A DNA stretch of 64,000 nucleotides from positions 1,969,622 to 2,033,621 of the forward strand of contig NZ_CP141821.1 of NCBI RefSeq assembly GCF_035621495.1, written 5' to 3'. Positions 35,735 through 43,836 of the stretch are shown here, piece after piece; the stretch's first letter is position 1; the number at the start of each line of letters is the position of its first letter. A model generated the notes under the pieces. That model was not told where the DNA came from. It saw only the letters and a program-made list of their open reading frames with translations, and did not search any database. Origin of the DNA: Thermococcus sp. SY098 (GTDB lineage: Archaea > Methanobacteriota_B > Thermococci > Thermococcales > Thermococcaceae). The position numbers were made by a program, and so were the translations under genes.

Positions 35735-36538
35735 ATGAAAACGGTTATTTATACAGTGTTTCTGTCACTTATGGTTGCACTTGCATATCTAACCATTTCA
35801 CCCGATGATACGGAGAAATATGGTCAAAAAATGCTCCCCTGTGAGATTCCTTCAGAGCCTTTACGCCCTTCCTATAACCATTCCTTCTTCTGTTGTCCTG
35901 GAAAGGTAGGCTACTGGATAAGTGCAGGTTACAAATCTCCGGGAGAAATAATTGGGTTTAGTGCTCGGAATGTTCCTCTAAACCACAATGGCACAGTGGT
36001 TTTTGTTATCTACAAGAAAACTAAGGATGGCTGGAAAATTATCTACACCGAAAATGACTGGCATGCTGAATTTATTCTCCCGTCTGAGCAGAACGTTACT
36101 TATGCTTTATCTGTGTATGTTTTTGACAAGGACTGCAATTTGATTGACAGCTTGTATTCTACAGTTTTTGTCCCAATTCAAAAGCTCAATGTCGAATTGT
36201 ATCTTGATAAAAGGATTTACAAACCAGGTGAAACTGCAAAGCTGACAATTAAAAATACAGGCAAAGCACCGATACTGGTGGGGAATCCATATGAGATTTA
36301 TAGATTCGAAAATGGAAGCTGGGAGAGAGTTAAGCTGGGGGTGTTCTTCACCTTAGAGGGGTATGAAATTATGCCAAGGCAATCTTGGACTCAGAAAGTT
36401 GGGTTGATGTATTTCAATGAGAGCACTTGGAACTCATATCCTTTACCTCCTGGAAGATACAAAGTAATAAAGGAAGTACTCGGGATAGGAGTTGAGGAAA
36501 AGCTAACACTTGAGGTGGAGTTTGAGATTAGGGAATAG
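35735..36538 (+). CDS. Membrane-anchored or secreted protein with Ig-like (Big_14-type) domain
   Basis: A 267-residue protein with an N-terminal hydrophobic segment (VIYTVFLSLMVALAYLTI, about 3-20), a cysteine-containing first domain (CEI... FFCCPGK) and a C-terminal beta-sandwich: LYLDKRIYKPGETAKLTIKN, then GSWERVKLGVFFTLEGYEI and PPGRYKVIKEV, the layout of bacterial Ig-like domain 14 proteins. The start is ATG 35735 after GGTGAT. It is probably anchored outside the cell. No recognised enzymatic motif; function unknown. Confidence 0.7.
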   Translation: MKTVIYTVFLSLMVALAYLTISPDDTEKYGQKMLPCEIPSEPLRPSYNHSFFCCPGKVGYWISAGYKSPGEIIGFSARNVPLNHNGTVVFVIYKKTKDGWKIIYTENDWHAEFILPSEQNVTYALSVYVFDKDCNLIDSLYSTVFVPIQKLNVELYLDKRIYKPGETAKLTIKNTGKAPILVGNPYEIYRFENGSWERVKLGVFFTLEGYEIMPRQSWTQKVGLMYFNESTWNSYPLPPGRYKVIKEVLGIGVEEKLTLEVEFEIRE

Positions 36539-36675
36539 TCACGTATATCCTGGTTCTATTCACTTCAATGTCGAAGTTTTTACTCATCATCAGTGCTCCA
36601 TAAGATTATTCCAAGTTGGCAAAACTTTTTATCCTCTTTTACCATACCTAACCCTCGGCTAAAGGGGTGAGAAAA

Positions 36676-37005
36676 ATGGTGAAGTTCTGCCCAAAGTGCG
36701 GAAGCATAATGCTCCCTGATAGAAAGAGAGGAGTCTTTGTTTGCAGGAAGTGTGGCTATGAGGAGCCTCTAAACCCAGAGGCTGCTAAGGCTTACCGCCT
36801 AACCCAGAAAGTTGAGCACAAAGTTGAAGACATTCCAGTAATTGAGCAGGATTTGGCGACACTGCCGAAGGTGAAGATAACCTGTCCAAAGTGTGGAAAT
36901 GACGAAGCCTACTGGTGGGAGCTGCAGACAAGGGCTGGGGATGAGCCCTCAACTATATTCTACAGATGCACAAAGTGTGGCTATACATGGAGGAGCTATG
37001 AGTGA
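36676..37005 (+). CDS. tfs: Transcription factor S (TFIIS/RPB9-like cleavage factor)
   Basis: A 109-residue RNA polymerase cleavage-stimulating factor. The N-terminal zinc ribbon is CPKCGSIM...CRKCGY (5-28) and the C-terminal ribbon is CPKCGND...CTKCGYTW (about 73-105). The acidic catalytic hairpin RAGDEPSTIFYRC carries the DE pair that reaches the polymerase active site to rescue backtracked complexes. The start is ATG 36676 behind GGGGTGAG. It heads a compact cluster with a 55-residue ORF, PCNA and a GINS gene. TATA CTTTTTATCC lies at about 36625. Confidence 0.95.
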   Translation: MVKFCPKCGSIMLPDRKRGVFVCRKCGYEEPLNPEAAKAYRLTQKVEHKVEDIPVIEQDLATLPKVKITCPKCGNDEAYWWELQTRAGDEPSTIFYRCTKCGYTWRSYE

Positions 37006-37010
37006 TGAGC

Positions 37011-37178
37011 ATGAGAGAGGAAGTTGAAGTCTTAAGAAGGCTCGCAGAAAAGGCTTTAAAGGAGTTGGATGAAGCATATAAAAGGATACCTGATGTGAAC
37101 AATGGAAAAACTTATCTACTTCGTGGAAAAGAAAGGGTTAGATTGATGCTCAAAATTCTCAACGATATGGAGGTGTGA
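37011..37178 (+). CDS. Small conserved-position protein between tfs and pcn
   Basis: A 55-codon ATG-to-TGA frame fills the tfs-pcn gap exactly. The product MREEVEVLRRLAEKALKELD... is strongly charged and predicted to be almost all helical, with RVRLMLKILNDMEV at the end. Its start overlaps the tfs 3' region (GTGATGAGC ribosome binding site) and its stop overlaps the ribosome binding site of pcn, the organisation of a real operon member. Function unknown; it may bind PCNA or polymerase given its neighbours. Confidence 0.7.
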   Translation: MREEVEVLRRLAEKALKELDEAYKRIPDVNNGKTYLLRGKERVRLMLKILNDMEV

Positions 37179-37180
37179 AG

Positions 37181-37933
37181 ATGCCGTTTGAGATTGTTTT
37201 TGATGGGGCAAAGGACTTTGCAACTTTGATAGCAACTGCAAGCAATTTGATTGATGAAGCAGCCTTTAAGGTTACTGAAGATGGGATAAGCATGAGGGCA
37301 ATGGATCCAAGCAGAGTCGTTCTTATTGACCTCAACCTGCCGGCTGGAATTTTCTCAAAATATGAGGTTGATGGGGAAGAAACAATCGGCGTTAATATGG
37401 ACCACTTCAAGAAAATCCTCAAGAGAGGAAAGAGCAAGGACATTCTTATCCTTAAAAAAGGTGAGGAGAACTTCCTTGAGGTAACCCTTCAGGGAACAGC
37501 AACAAGGACATTCAGACTGCCGCTCATCGAGGTCGAAGAGCTTGAGCTTGAGCTTCCAGAGCTGCCCTTCACAGCAAAAGCAGTTGTTCTGGGTGAGGTT
37601 CTCAAAGAAGCCGTTAAGGATGCATCACTCGTCAGCGACAGCCTGAAGTTCATCGCAAAAGAGAACGAGTTTATAATGAAGGCTGAAGGAGAGACTAACG
37701 AGGTTGAGATAAAGCTCACACTTGAAGACGAAGGCTTGCTTGACCTTGAAGTCCAGGAGGAAACAAAGAGCGCCTATGGAATCAGCTATCTCGCTGATAT
37801 GGTCAAGGGAATTGGTAAGGCAGATGAAGTCATCATTCAGTTTGGAAACGACATGCCCCTTCAGATGGACTATCCAGTAAGAGATGAAGGAAAGCTGACC
37901 TTCCTTCTTGCACCAAGAGTTGAGGAGGAGTGA
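37181..37933 (+). CDS. pcn: DNA polymerase sliding clamp (PCNA)
   Basis: A 250-residue clamp subunit that forms a homotrimeric ring around DNA. The N terminus MPFEIVFDGAKDFATLIATA, the ISMRAMDPSRVVLIDLNLP loop (about 33-51), the interdomain loop VEELELELPELPFTAKAV and the C-terminal LTFLLAPRVEEE match Pyrococcus PCNA closely. The start is ATG 37181 after GGAGGTGTGAAG. EndoQ in this window carries a PCNA-binding motif, so the clamp has at least one local client. Confidence 0.97.
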   Translation: MPFEIVFDGAKDFATLIATASNLIDEAAFKVTEDGISMRAMDPSRVVLIDLNLPAGIFSKYEVDGEETIGVNMDHFKKILKRGKSKDILILKKGEENFLEVTLQGTATRTFRLPLIEVEELELELPELPFTAKAVVLGEVLKEAVKDASLVSDSLKFIAKENEFIMKAEGETNEVEIKLTLEDEGLLDLEVQEETKSAYGISYLADMVKGIGKADEVIIQFGNDMPLQMDYPVRDEGKLTFLLAPRVEEE

Positions 37934-37950
37934 TTTTCTTATTCTTTTTT
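37934..37950 (+). terminator. T-rich tract between pcn and gins51
   Basis: TTTTCTTATTCTTTTTT follows the pcn stop and precedes the gins51 ribosome binding site by 4 nt. It could partly terminate transcription and set the pcn to gins51 ratio, since the clamp is needed in greater amounts. Confidence 0.35.
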
Positions 37951-37963
37951 ATAGGTGATTCAT

Positions 37964-38536
37964 TTGGACATTGTAAAACTTAGGGAACTCCTTGAAAGAG
38001 AGCTTTCATCTAATGAGCTTGCTCCCCTTGATGAGGAATTTTACAAGGAGTTTGATAGCTTAGTTCGAGCGTTAAAGCTCAGAGCAGAGAGTTCAAAGGA
38101 AAGGGGAGAAACCGTTGAAGAGAGGCTTTATTTGGCTGAACTCAACATTGCAGAGAATTTAATGAAGGAAATAATCAAAATAAGGCTTCACAAGATAGTA
38201 GATTTGGCTTTTGAGGGAAGACCTCAGAGTTTAGTAAGTGAAGAAAAGAAGATATTTGCAATTCTCATGGCATTTATAAATCGCGAACCTCTGCCTCTCT
38301 CTGGTGAAGTGGAATTTGAAGAAGTTGCTGAAGAGGAGGGTAAAATTAAAGCACCTGTTGGTAAACGCGTTATCTGGGAAGCTTATCTAATCAAAGTTGA
38401 TATCCCCAAAGTTCTTGATGAAAAGCTCAGGGAGTATGGGCCATTCAAGGCTGGTGACCTTGTAACACTCCCAAAGAGCATTGGAAGAATCCTTGTGGAG
38501 AGAGATGCCGCGAAGCTTATAGACATAAACCCGTGA
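37964..38536 (+). CDS. gins51: GINS complex subunit Gins51 (Sld5/Psf1-like)
   Basis: A 190-residue subunit of the archaeal replicative helicase activator that binds MCM and the GAN/RecJ-like nuclease. The helical A domain is N-terminal (DIVKLRELLERELSSNELAPLDEEFYKEF...) and a small B domain is C-terminal (DIPKVLDEKLREYGPFKAGDLVTLP), the order of the Gins51/Sld5 group. Start is most likely TTG 37964, directly after GGTGATTCA; the GTG at 37955 is inside that site. It follows pcn, the same neighbour as in Pyrococcus. Confidence 0.85.
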   Translation: MDIVKLRELLERELSSNELAPLDEEFYKEFDSLVRALKLRAESSKERGETVEERLYLAELNIAENLMKEIIKIRLHKIVDLAFEGRPQSLVSEEKKIFAILMAFINREPLPLSGEVEFEEVAEEEGKIKAPVGKRVIWEAYLIKVDIPKVLDEKLREYGPFKAGDLVTLPKSIGRILVERDAAKLIDINP

Positions 38537-38542
38537 TGGAAA

Positions 38543-40450
38543 ATGTTTTCCGTGTGCATGAGAGATTGTTATGATACCTGCTCAATCATAAGTGAAATTA
38601 GGAGGGGTAAACTTTTTGTTAGAGGGAATCCCGAACATCCGATAACTCAAGGCTTTTTGTGTCCTAAGGGAGCCTTGCTGCCGAAGTGGTTCCACAGTGA
38701 AGAGCGATTAAAGGTCCCTCTCATAAGAGAAGGCGAAAGGGGGACAGGAAAATTCAGGGAAGCAACTTGGAGTGAGGCCATACGCTTAGTTGCGGATAAG
38801 ATTAAAGAAACAATCAAGAGATATGGAAGCGAAAGCATATTGGTTTACAACTATGCTGGTGATAGGGGTGTTGTTAATTTCTACTTCCCAATGAGGCTTT
38901 TCCACTATTTGAATGCAAGCTTTTTGGACTACGGAATATGTGATAGGGCTGGACAAGAAGCTTTGAAAGATGTCTATGGGACGGCGGTGGGCTTAGACCC
39001 AGAAGAGCTGAAAAATCAAAAGCTAATTGTTTATTGGGGAATAAATGCTTTTTGGACTAATCTTCACGGTTTCATGCTTGCCAAAAAGTATGGCTTGGAG
39101 ATTTGGGCAGTTGATGTTGTAAGAACTGAGACTGCAAAAAGAAGCAACAAATTCTTCCAAATAAAGCCCAACACAGATGTTCTCTTTGCTTTGGGAATTG
39201 CGAGAATCATAATCGAGAATGAGCTGTATGATGTGGACTTTATTAGAAAGAATGTTTATGGATTTGATGAATTCAAGAATTATGTAAAAAAGATTGACTT
39301 GGACTTTGTTAGCAGGGAAACTGGTGTCGAGAAAAAGCAGATTGAAGAGTTTGCTTTTGAATACGCAGAAAAAAGAGGGGTTATTCATATAGGCTACGGC
39401 TTCCAGCGTTCTTTGGCTGGGGGAGAAGCAGTTAGGGCAATTTCTCTTTTGCCAGCTTTAGTTGGTCATGAGTTTGGCTTTATCTATGACATGAAAACCA
39501 TTGACAAGAGCTATGCTGAAGGAGCTTTTCTGAGAACCCAGCCAGCAAGAAGAATTCCGCAGATGAAGCTGGCGGAATATGTTGAAAGGGGAGAAATCAG
39601 GTTTCTCTACATTTATAATTCAAACCCTTTGGCTTCTCTCCCAAATCAGAATCGCCTAAGGAAGGCATTAAAAGAGAGTGACATCTTTGTTGTTGTTCAT
39701 GACATCTTTTTAACCGATACAGCTCTTTTTGCAGATGTTGTTCTGCCAGCAAACACATTTTTCGAGCGCTTGGATATAGCGGATTCCTACTATCACCGCT
39801 ATGTCGCACTAAATGAGCCAGTTGCGAAGCTTTATGGGAGGAGCAACAGGGAAGTGACTGTAATGCTGGCAAAAGCCCTTGGGATTGATAATCCCTATCT
39901 TTACGAAACTGAGGAAGCCATTATTAGAAAAATCCTTCAGCAAAATGATTTAAGCTGGGAGGAGCTTAGAAAGAAAGGATTTCTAAAAGTACCTGAAAAG
40001 CCAAGAAAATATCACACCCCAAGCGGAAAGATTGAGTTCTACTCCCAAAGAGCAGTTAAGAGAGGGCTTTCACCATTTCCACAATATACGCCGCTCAAAG
40101 GGGAGTATCCATTGCTGCTTCTCAGCCCAACATACAGAATGACAATAACAAGTCAGTACCATAACACCTATGGAATTATAGACCCCTACTTGTACATGAA
40201 TCCTAAAGATGCTGAGGAGAGAGGAATTAAAAATGGTGACTTGGTGGAGGTTTACAACGAATATGGAAGAATAAAAACCGCAGTAAAATTAACTGAAGAT
40301 GTTCCTGAAGGAGTTGTTGTCCTATACAAAGCTTTTTGGATTTCAAAGCTTGGCTGGAATGTCAATGTACTCACTGCTGACAGCACTGTTGAAAAATATG
40401 GAAATGCATCGGCATATCATTCAACTTGGGTAGAGATAAGGAAAATTTAA
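38543..40450 (+). CDS. Molybdopterin (Mo/W-bisPGD) oxidoreductase, DMSO reductase family
   Basis: A 635-residue catalytic-subunit-type enzyme. The N-terminal [4Fe-4S] site is CMRDCYDTC plus CPKG (5-13 and about 40), followed by the bis-pterin-binding domains (ATWSEAIRLVADKIKE; LVYNYAGDRG) and the C-terminal pterin domain (TYRMTITSQYHNTYG; YEYGRIKTAVKLTEDVPEG-like region). No twin-arginine signal is present, so it is cytoplasmic. No Fe-S or membrane partner subunits are adjacent, so electron acceptor and substrate are unknown. ATG follows GTGATGGAAA, 6 nt after gins51. Confidence 0.85.
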   Translation: MFSVCMRDCYDTCSIISEIRRGKLFVRGNPEHPITQGFLCPKGALLPKWFHSEERLKVPLIREGERGTGKFREATWSEAIRLVADKIKETIKRYGSESILVYNYAGDRGVVNFYFPMRLFHYLNASFLDYGICDRAGQEALKDVYGTAVGLDPEELKNQKLIVYWGINAFWTNLHGFMLAKKYGLEIWAVDVVRTETAKRSNKFFQIKPNTDVLFALGIARIIIENELYDVDFIRKNVYGFDEFKNYVKKIDLDFVSRETGVEKKQIEEFAFEYAEKRGVIHIGYGFQRSLAGGEAVRAISLLPALVGHEFGFIYDMKTIDKSYAEGAFLRTQPARRIPQMKLAEYVERGEIRFLYIYNSNPLASLPNQNRLRKALKESDIFVVVHDIFLTDTALFADVVLPANTFFERLDIADSYYHRYVALNEPVAKLYGRSNREVTVMLAKALGIDNPYLYETEEAIIRKILQQNDLSWEELRKKGFLKVPEKPRKYHTPSGKIEFYSQRAVKRGLSPFPQYTPLKGEYPLLLLSPTYRMTITSQYHNTYGIIDPYLYMNPKDAEERGIKNGDLVEVYNEYGRIKTAVKLTEDVPEGVVVLYKAFWISKLGWNVNVLTADSTVEKYGNASAYHSTWVEIRKI

Positions 40451-40574
40451 GCAACACAAGTTCTCGCCTTTAACTCTTCTACTGGAATTTCAGCCTGATA
40501 TTTTTAGGTTAGGTCTTAACCCTTTAAGATAGCTTTGGATATTAAACATGCTAATAATGTTAGGCAAACCGAAA

Positions 40575-40601
40575 AATTTATATATTCGAACCATTTAGGT
40601 T
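40575..40601 (+). promoter_or_regulatory. Peroxiredoxin promoter with overlapping TTCGAAC operator
   Basis: The TATA element AATTTATATATT (40575-40586) is followed by TTCGAAC (40585-40591). AACC (40589-40592) and GGTT (40598-40601) form an inverted repeat with a 5-nt spacer. The element lies between TATA and the expected transcription start, a position where a repressor would block initiation. A very similar arrangement precedes the small HTH gene at 56827. Confidence 0.55.
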
Positions 40602-40631
40602 ATGATGAGAAAACAAACAAGGGTGATTGGA

Positions 40632-41282
40632 ATGGTTGTGATAGGGGAAAAGTTTCCGGAAGTTGAAGTTAAGACGACCCATGGGATAATTAAACTTCCA
40701 GACTACTTTGCGGAAAGGGGCAAGTGGTTCATATTATTCAGCCACCCAGCCGACTTTACACCAGTGTGTACAACCGAATTCTATGCAATGCAGAAAAGAC
40801 TTGATGAATTTAGAGAGCTTGGTGTTGAACCTATCGGGCTCAGTGTTGACCAAGTTTTCAGTCACATCAAGTGGATGGAGTGGATAAAGGAAAACCTTGG
40901 CGTTGAGATTGAGTTCCCGGTTATAGCCGACGATCGCGGTGAGCTCGCTGACAAGCTTGGCATGATACCAAGCGGCGCAACAATCACAGCAAGGGCAGTC
41001 TTCATCGTTGACGACAAGGGAATCATAAGGGCAATTGTCTACTATCCAGCCGAAGTTGGAAGGGACTGGGATGAGATACTCAGATTAGTTAAGGCACTCA
41101 AGATAAGCACAGAGAAAGGCGTAGCACTCCCGCACAAGTGGCCAAACAACGAGCTCATCGGTGACAAGGTTATCATTCCACCAGCATCAACAATTGAAGA
41201 AAAGAAGCAGAGAGAAGAAGCAAAGGCTAAGGGAGAAATCGAGTGTTATGACTGGTGGTTCTGCTACAAGAAGCTTGATTGA
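40632..41282 (+). CDS. Peroxiredoxin, 1-Cys/2-Cys Prx6-type (thermococcal alkyl hydroperoxide reductase)
   Basis: A 216-residue peroxidase that reduces H2O2 and organic hydroperoxides. The peroxidatic Cys46 is in [13 protein letters not shown], and the two C-terminal cysteines Cys205 and Cys211 ([16 protein letters not shown]) match the layout of the Aeropyrum/Pyrococcus decameric enzymes. Start is ATG 40632 after GGGTGATTGG; the frame open from 40602 has no support because 40602 lies in the operator. Codon bias suggests high expression. A T-tract follows at 41283-41308. Confidence 0.95.
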   Translation: MVVIGEKFPEVEVKTTHGIIKLPDYFAERGKWFILFSHPADFTPVCTTEFYAMQKRLDEFRELGVEPIGLSVDQVFSHIKWMEWIKENLGVEIEFPVIADDRGELADKLGMIPSGATITARAVFIVDDKGIIRAIVYYPAEVGRDWDEILRLVKALKISTEKGVALPHKWPNNELIGDKVIIPPASTIEEKKQREEAKAKGEIECYDWWFCYKKLD

Positions 41283-41308
41283 TTTTTCTCTAACCTTTCT
41301 CTTCTCTT
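41283..41308 (+). terminator. T-rich terminator after peroxiredoxin
   Basis: TTTTTCTCTAACCTTTCTCT follows the stop, before the convergent ferritin-like gene. Confidence 0.45.
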
Positions 41309-41344
41309 AACCTTGGGATAATTTTGAAATAAAACTAAAGAGGA

Positions 41345-41869
41345 TCAGAAATTGAAGTTGATATCCTTCATAAGCTGGTCGTAGAATTCTTCCTTGTAAA
41401 TCTCCGGATAGCGTGTTATGTACTTGTACTGTTTTTTGAGGATATTATAATGGTTTTTCTCCATATCAGCAAGCATTTCAAGAAGAAGCTTGGTTTTTTC
41501 GGTGGCAGCATATCTGGCAAGCTCCTTGTAGAGTTTTTCACTAACAAGCTCAGCCTGCATAGCAATTTCGTAAACCTCGGTGATCTCTGTATCCTGTTTT
41601 TGAATAGCATCGCCCATTTTTTCTGCAATGACTTTAAACTCGTCTATAATTTCAATATCAACTTTTTTGGGTTCTGTTTCTTCACTTCCTAATTTTTCCC
41701 TGATTTTTTCAACTATTCTGCGATGTTTGTCCTCTTCATTGGCCAAGAACATGAGTTCGTCCTTTATGAGGTCACTTTTGACTAAGGAAGCGAGTTTTTC
41801 ATACATCTCCTTAGTTCTGATTTCGGAGTTAACAGCTATCTCAAAAACCTCCTTGTCTGTGATCTTCAT
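41345..41869 (-). CDS. Ferritin-like (rubrerythrin-related) diiron protein
   Basis: A 174-residue two-half four-helix-bundle protein. Metal-ligand patterns are EIAVNSEIRTKEMYEKLA and NEEDKHRRIVEK (ExxH-type) in the first half, and EIAMQAELVSEKLYKELA with MLADMEKNHYNILKKQYKYI in the second. No rubredoxin domain. The C-terminal HYNxLKxQYxY pattern is shared with the ferritin-like proteins at 50220, 52166 and 46574. Start ATG 41869 follows GGTGATAGCT. Probably a peroxide-reducing or iron-handling diiron protein; exact activity is unknown. Confidence 0.8.
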   Translation of the reverse strand: MKITDKEVFEIAVNSEIRTKEMYEKLASLVKSDLIKDELMFLANEEDKHRRIVEKIREKLGSEETEPKKVDIEIIDEFKVIAEKMGDAIQKQDTEITEVYEIAMQAELVSEKLYKELARYAATEKTKLLLEMLADMEKNHYNILKKQYKYITRYPEIYKEEFYDQLMKDINFNF

Positions 41870-42057
41870 AGCTATCACCACATTCAATTTTATTGTTTGA
41901 TGTTATTAATGTTTCTACTTTAAACTATTAGGGATTTCAGCAGTTTATCTCTGGAAATTATCCAAGGAGTTACTTATCATTGTGCAGTTTTTGGATTCTC
42001 TATACATTTGCTAAGTTAGAACAGTCCAGCAACGTTTTCAAAAATTGATAAAATAAA

Positions 42058-42070
42058 ACTATATATACCC
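42058..42070 (+). promoter_or_regulatory. Promoter of the 2-oxoacid oxidoreductase operon
   Basis: AAAATAAAACTATATATACC spans a clear BRE and TATA (42050-42069), about 55 nt before the ATG at 42124. The remainder of the 41888-42123 gap is AT-rich with no supported gene. Confidence 0.6.
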
Positions 42071-42123
42071 CATAGAGAAAACTTAACTATACGAAAATCA
42101 AACTTATTTGAGAGGGATTTGGT

Positions 42124-43836
42124 ATGCCGAAGTTTATAAAAGATGTTTCTATTGTTTTGGGTGGTGCAGCTGGACAGGGGATACAGACTGTTGAAGAAAC
42201 CCTTACCAGAGTTCTAAAGCTCTCTGGTTACAACGTTTATGCAAACAAAGAGTACATGTCCCGAGTAAGGGGAGGGGTGAACACCACGGAGATAAGGGTT
42301 TCATCAGAAAAAGTTAGGGCATTTGTCAGAAGAATAGATATCTTAATACCTTTTAAGCGTGGGGTTCTACCATGGGTTGAAAAGAGAATATCAAAGAATA
42401 CTGTTGTCCTTGGTGAAAAAGAAAACGTTGAAGAGGAATTCTTAGAAAATGTAACCTTTATTGAGGTTCCATTGAGCAAAATATCTAAGGAGGTTGGAAG
42501 CTCTCTTTATCTAAACACCGTTGCTGCGGGTGTAATAGCGGGCCTTTTCCACGCTGACATCAAAGTTCTGGAGGAATATCTAAGAAAAAGATTTGGAGGC
42601 AAAGGGGAGGAAATTGTTGAGAAGAATATTGAAGCAGCCATAAGAGGATACACTCTGGGCAGAAAGCTGTGTGAGGAGAAAAAAGTGGAAATTGAAGTGT
42701 CCAAAGATGAGAGTGTCAAGGATGATATTCTTCTCAGCGGAACTGAAGCCATAGCCTTGGGAGCATTAGCTGGGGGAATGAACTTTCTCAGCTTCTACCC
42801 AATGTCACCCTCAACTGGAGTAGCTGTTTTCTTAGCGCAGCATGCAGAGGATTTTGAAATAATTGTTGAGCAGGTTGAAGATGAGATTTCTGCTATAAAC
42901 ATGGCTTTGGGTGCATGGTTTGCTGGAGCAAGGGCTATGGTAACAACATCTGGTGGTGGCTTTGCTTTAATGACAGAGGCAATAAGCTTGGCAGGCATGG
43001 CCGAGAACCCCGTGGTTGTTCATCTTGCCCAAAGACCTGGTCCTGCCACTGGTCTGCCAACAAGAACAATGCAGGGCGACCTCAATCTGGCTTTGCATGC
43101 AGGTCATGGTGAATTTCCAAGAATCATCTTAGCACCGGGCACCATTGAGGAGGCATTCTACCTCACGGCAGAGGCATTCAACTTAGCCGATAAATATCAA
43201 GTTCCCGTTATAATAATGACCGATGAGTATCTTGTGGACACTTACTACAACATCCCCGACATTGAATTCGACAGAATTAAAGTGGAAAAGTATGTGGTGG
43301 AGGCAGAAGAAGACTACAAAAGGTACAAGCTTACAGAAGATGGTATTTCTCCAAGGGCTATTCCAGGATATGGAAAGGGTATAGTAGTTGCCAATGGAAA
43401 TGAGCATGATGAGTATGGGGATATAACTGAAGATGAAGAACTTTCAAGGATAATGCAGGAGAAAAGAGCCATAAGAAAGCTTGAAACCATTAAGAAAAGC
43501 GCAAAACTTCCAAAACTTATCGGGGATGAAAACGCCAGATATCTCGTAATAGGCTGGGGATCAACCTTCCATGTAATAAGGGAAGCACTTGAGCAGCTTA
43601 ATATAGATGATATCGCGTTTCTGCACTTCTCATGGGTGTATCCTCTCAGAGAGGATATCAGGGAAATGTTTGATGGAAGAGTGATCATTGACATTGAAAG
43701 CAATGTAACGGGTCAGTTTGCCCAGCTCCTGAAGAGAGAGCTCGGTGTTGAGGTTGATTATAAGATCCTCAAGTATGATGGAAGACCCTTTTCTGTTGAA
43801 GAAATCTGCAATGCCCTTAAGGGGGTGTTAAAATGA
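42124..43836 (+). CDS. 2-oxoacid:ferredoxin oxidoreductase, fused gamma-alpha subunit
   Basis: A 570-residue subunit of a CoA-acylating 2-oxoacid oxidoreductase (KorA-like). Residues 1-185 are the gamma domain (VLGGAAGQGIQTVEETLTRV; MSRVRGGVNTTEIRVS), and residues 200-570 are the alpha domain with the substrate motif SFYPMSPSTGVAVFL (about 222-236, replacing the usual YPITPSS) and MVTTSGGGFALMTEAISLAGM (about 267-287). The subunit has no ferredoxin domain; electrons pass to free ferredoxin from the beta subunit. Its ATGA overlap with the beta gene shows coupling. The preferred 2-oxoacid is not known. Confidence 0.9.
   Translation: MPKFIKDVSIVLGGAAGQGIQTVEETLTRVLKLSGYNVYANKEYMSRVRGGVNTTEIRVSSEKVRAFVRRIDILIPFKRGVLPWVEKRISKNTVVLGEKENVEEEFLENVTFIEVPLSKISKEVGSSLYLNTVAAGVIAGLFHADIKVLEEYLRKRFGGKGEEIVEKNIEAAIRGYTLGRKLCEEKKVEIEVSKDESVKDDILLSGTEAIALGALAGGMNFLSFYPMSPSTGVAVFLAQHAEDFEIIVEQVEDEISAINMALGAWFAGARAMVTTSGGGFALMTEAISLAGMAENPVVVHLAQRPGPATGLPTRTMQGDLNLALHAGHGEFPRIILAPGTIEEAFYLTAEAFNLADKYQVPVIIMTDEYLVDTYYNIPDIEFDRIKVEKYVVEAEEDYKRYKLTEDGISPRAIPGYGKGIVVANGNEHDEYGDITEDEELSRIMQEKRAIRKLETIKKSAKLPKLIGDENARYLVIGWGSTFHVIREALEQLNIDDIAFLHFSWVYPLREDIREMFDGRVIIDIESNVTGQFAQLLKRELGVEVDYKILKYDGRPFSVEEICNALKGVLK

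Noticed and set aside
36528..36590. Minus-strand 20-codon frame (MMSKNFDIEVNRTRIYVTIP) between the Ig-like gene and tfs
   Set aside because: Very short, no ribosome binding site or promoter, and overlaps the end of the Ig-like gene; could be a gene remnant but cannot be supported.
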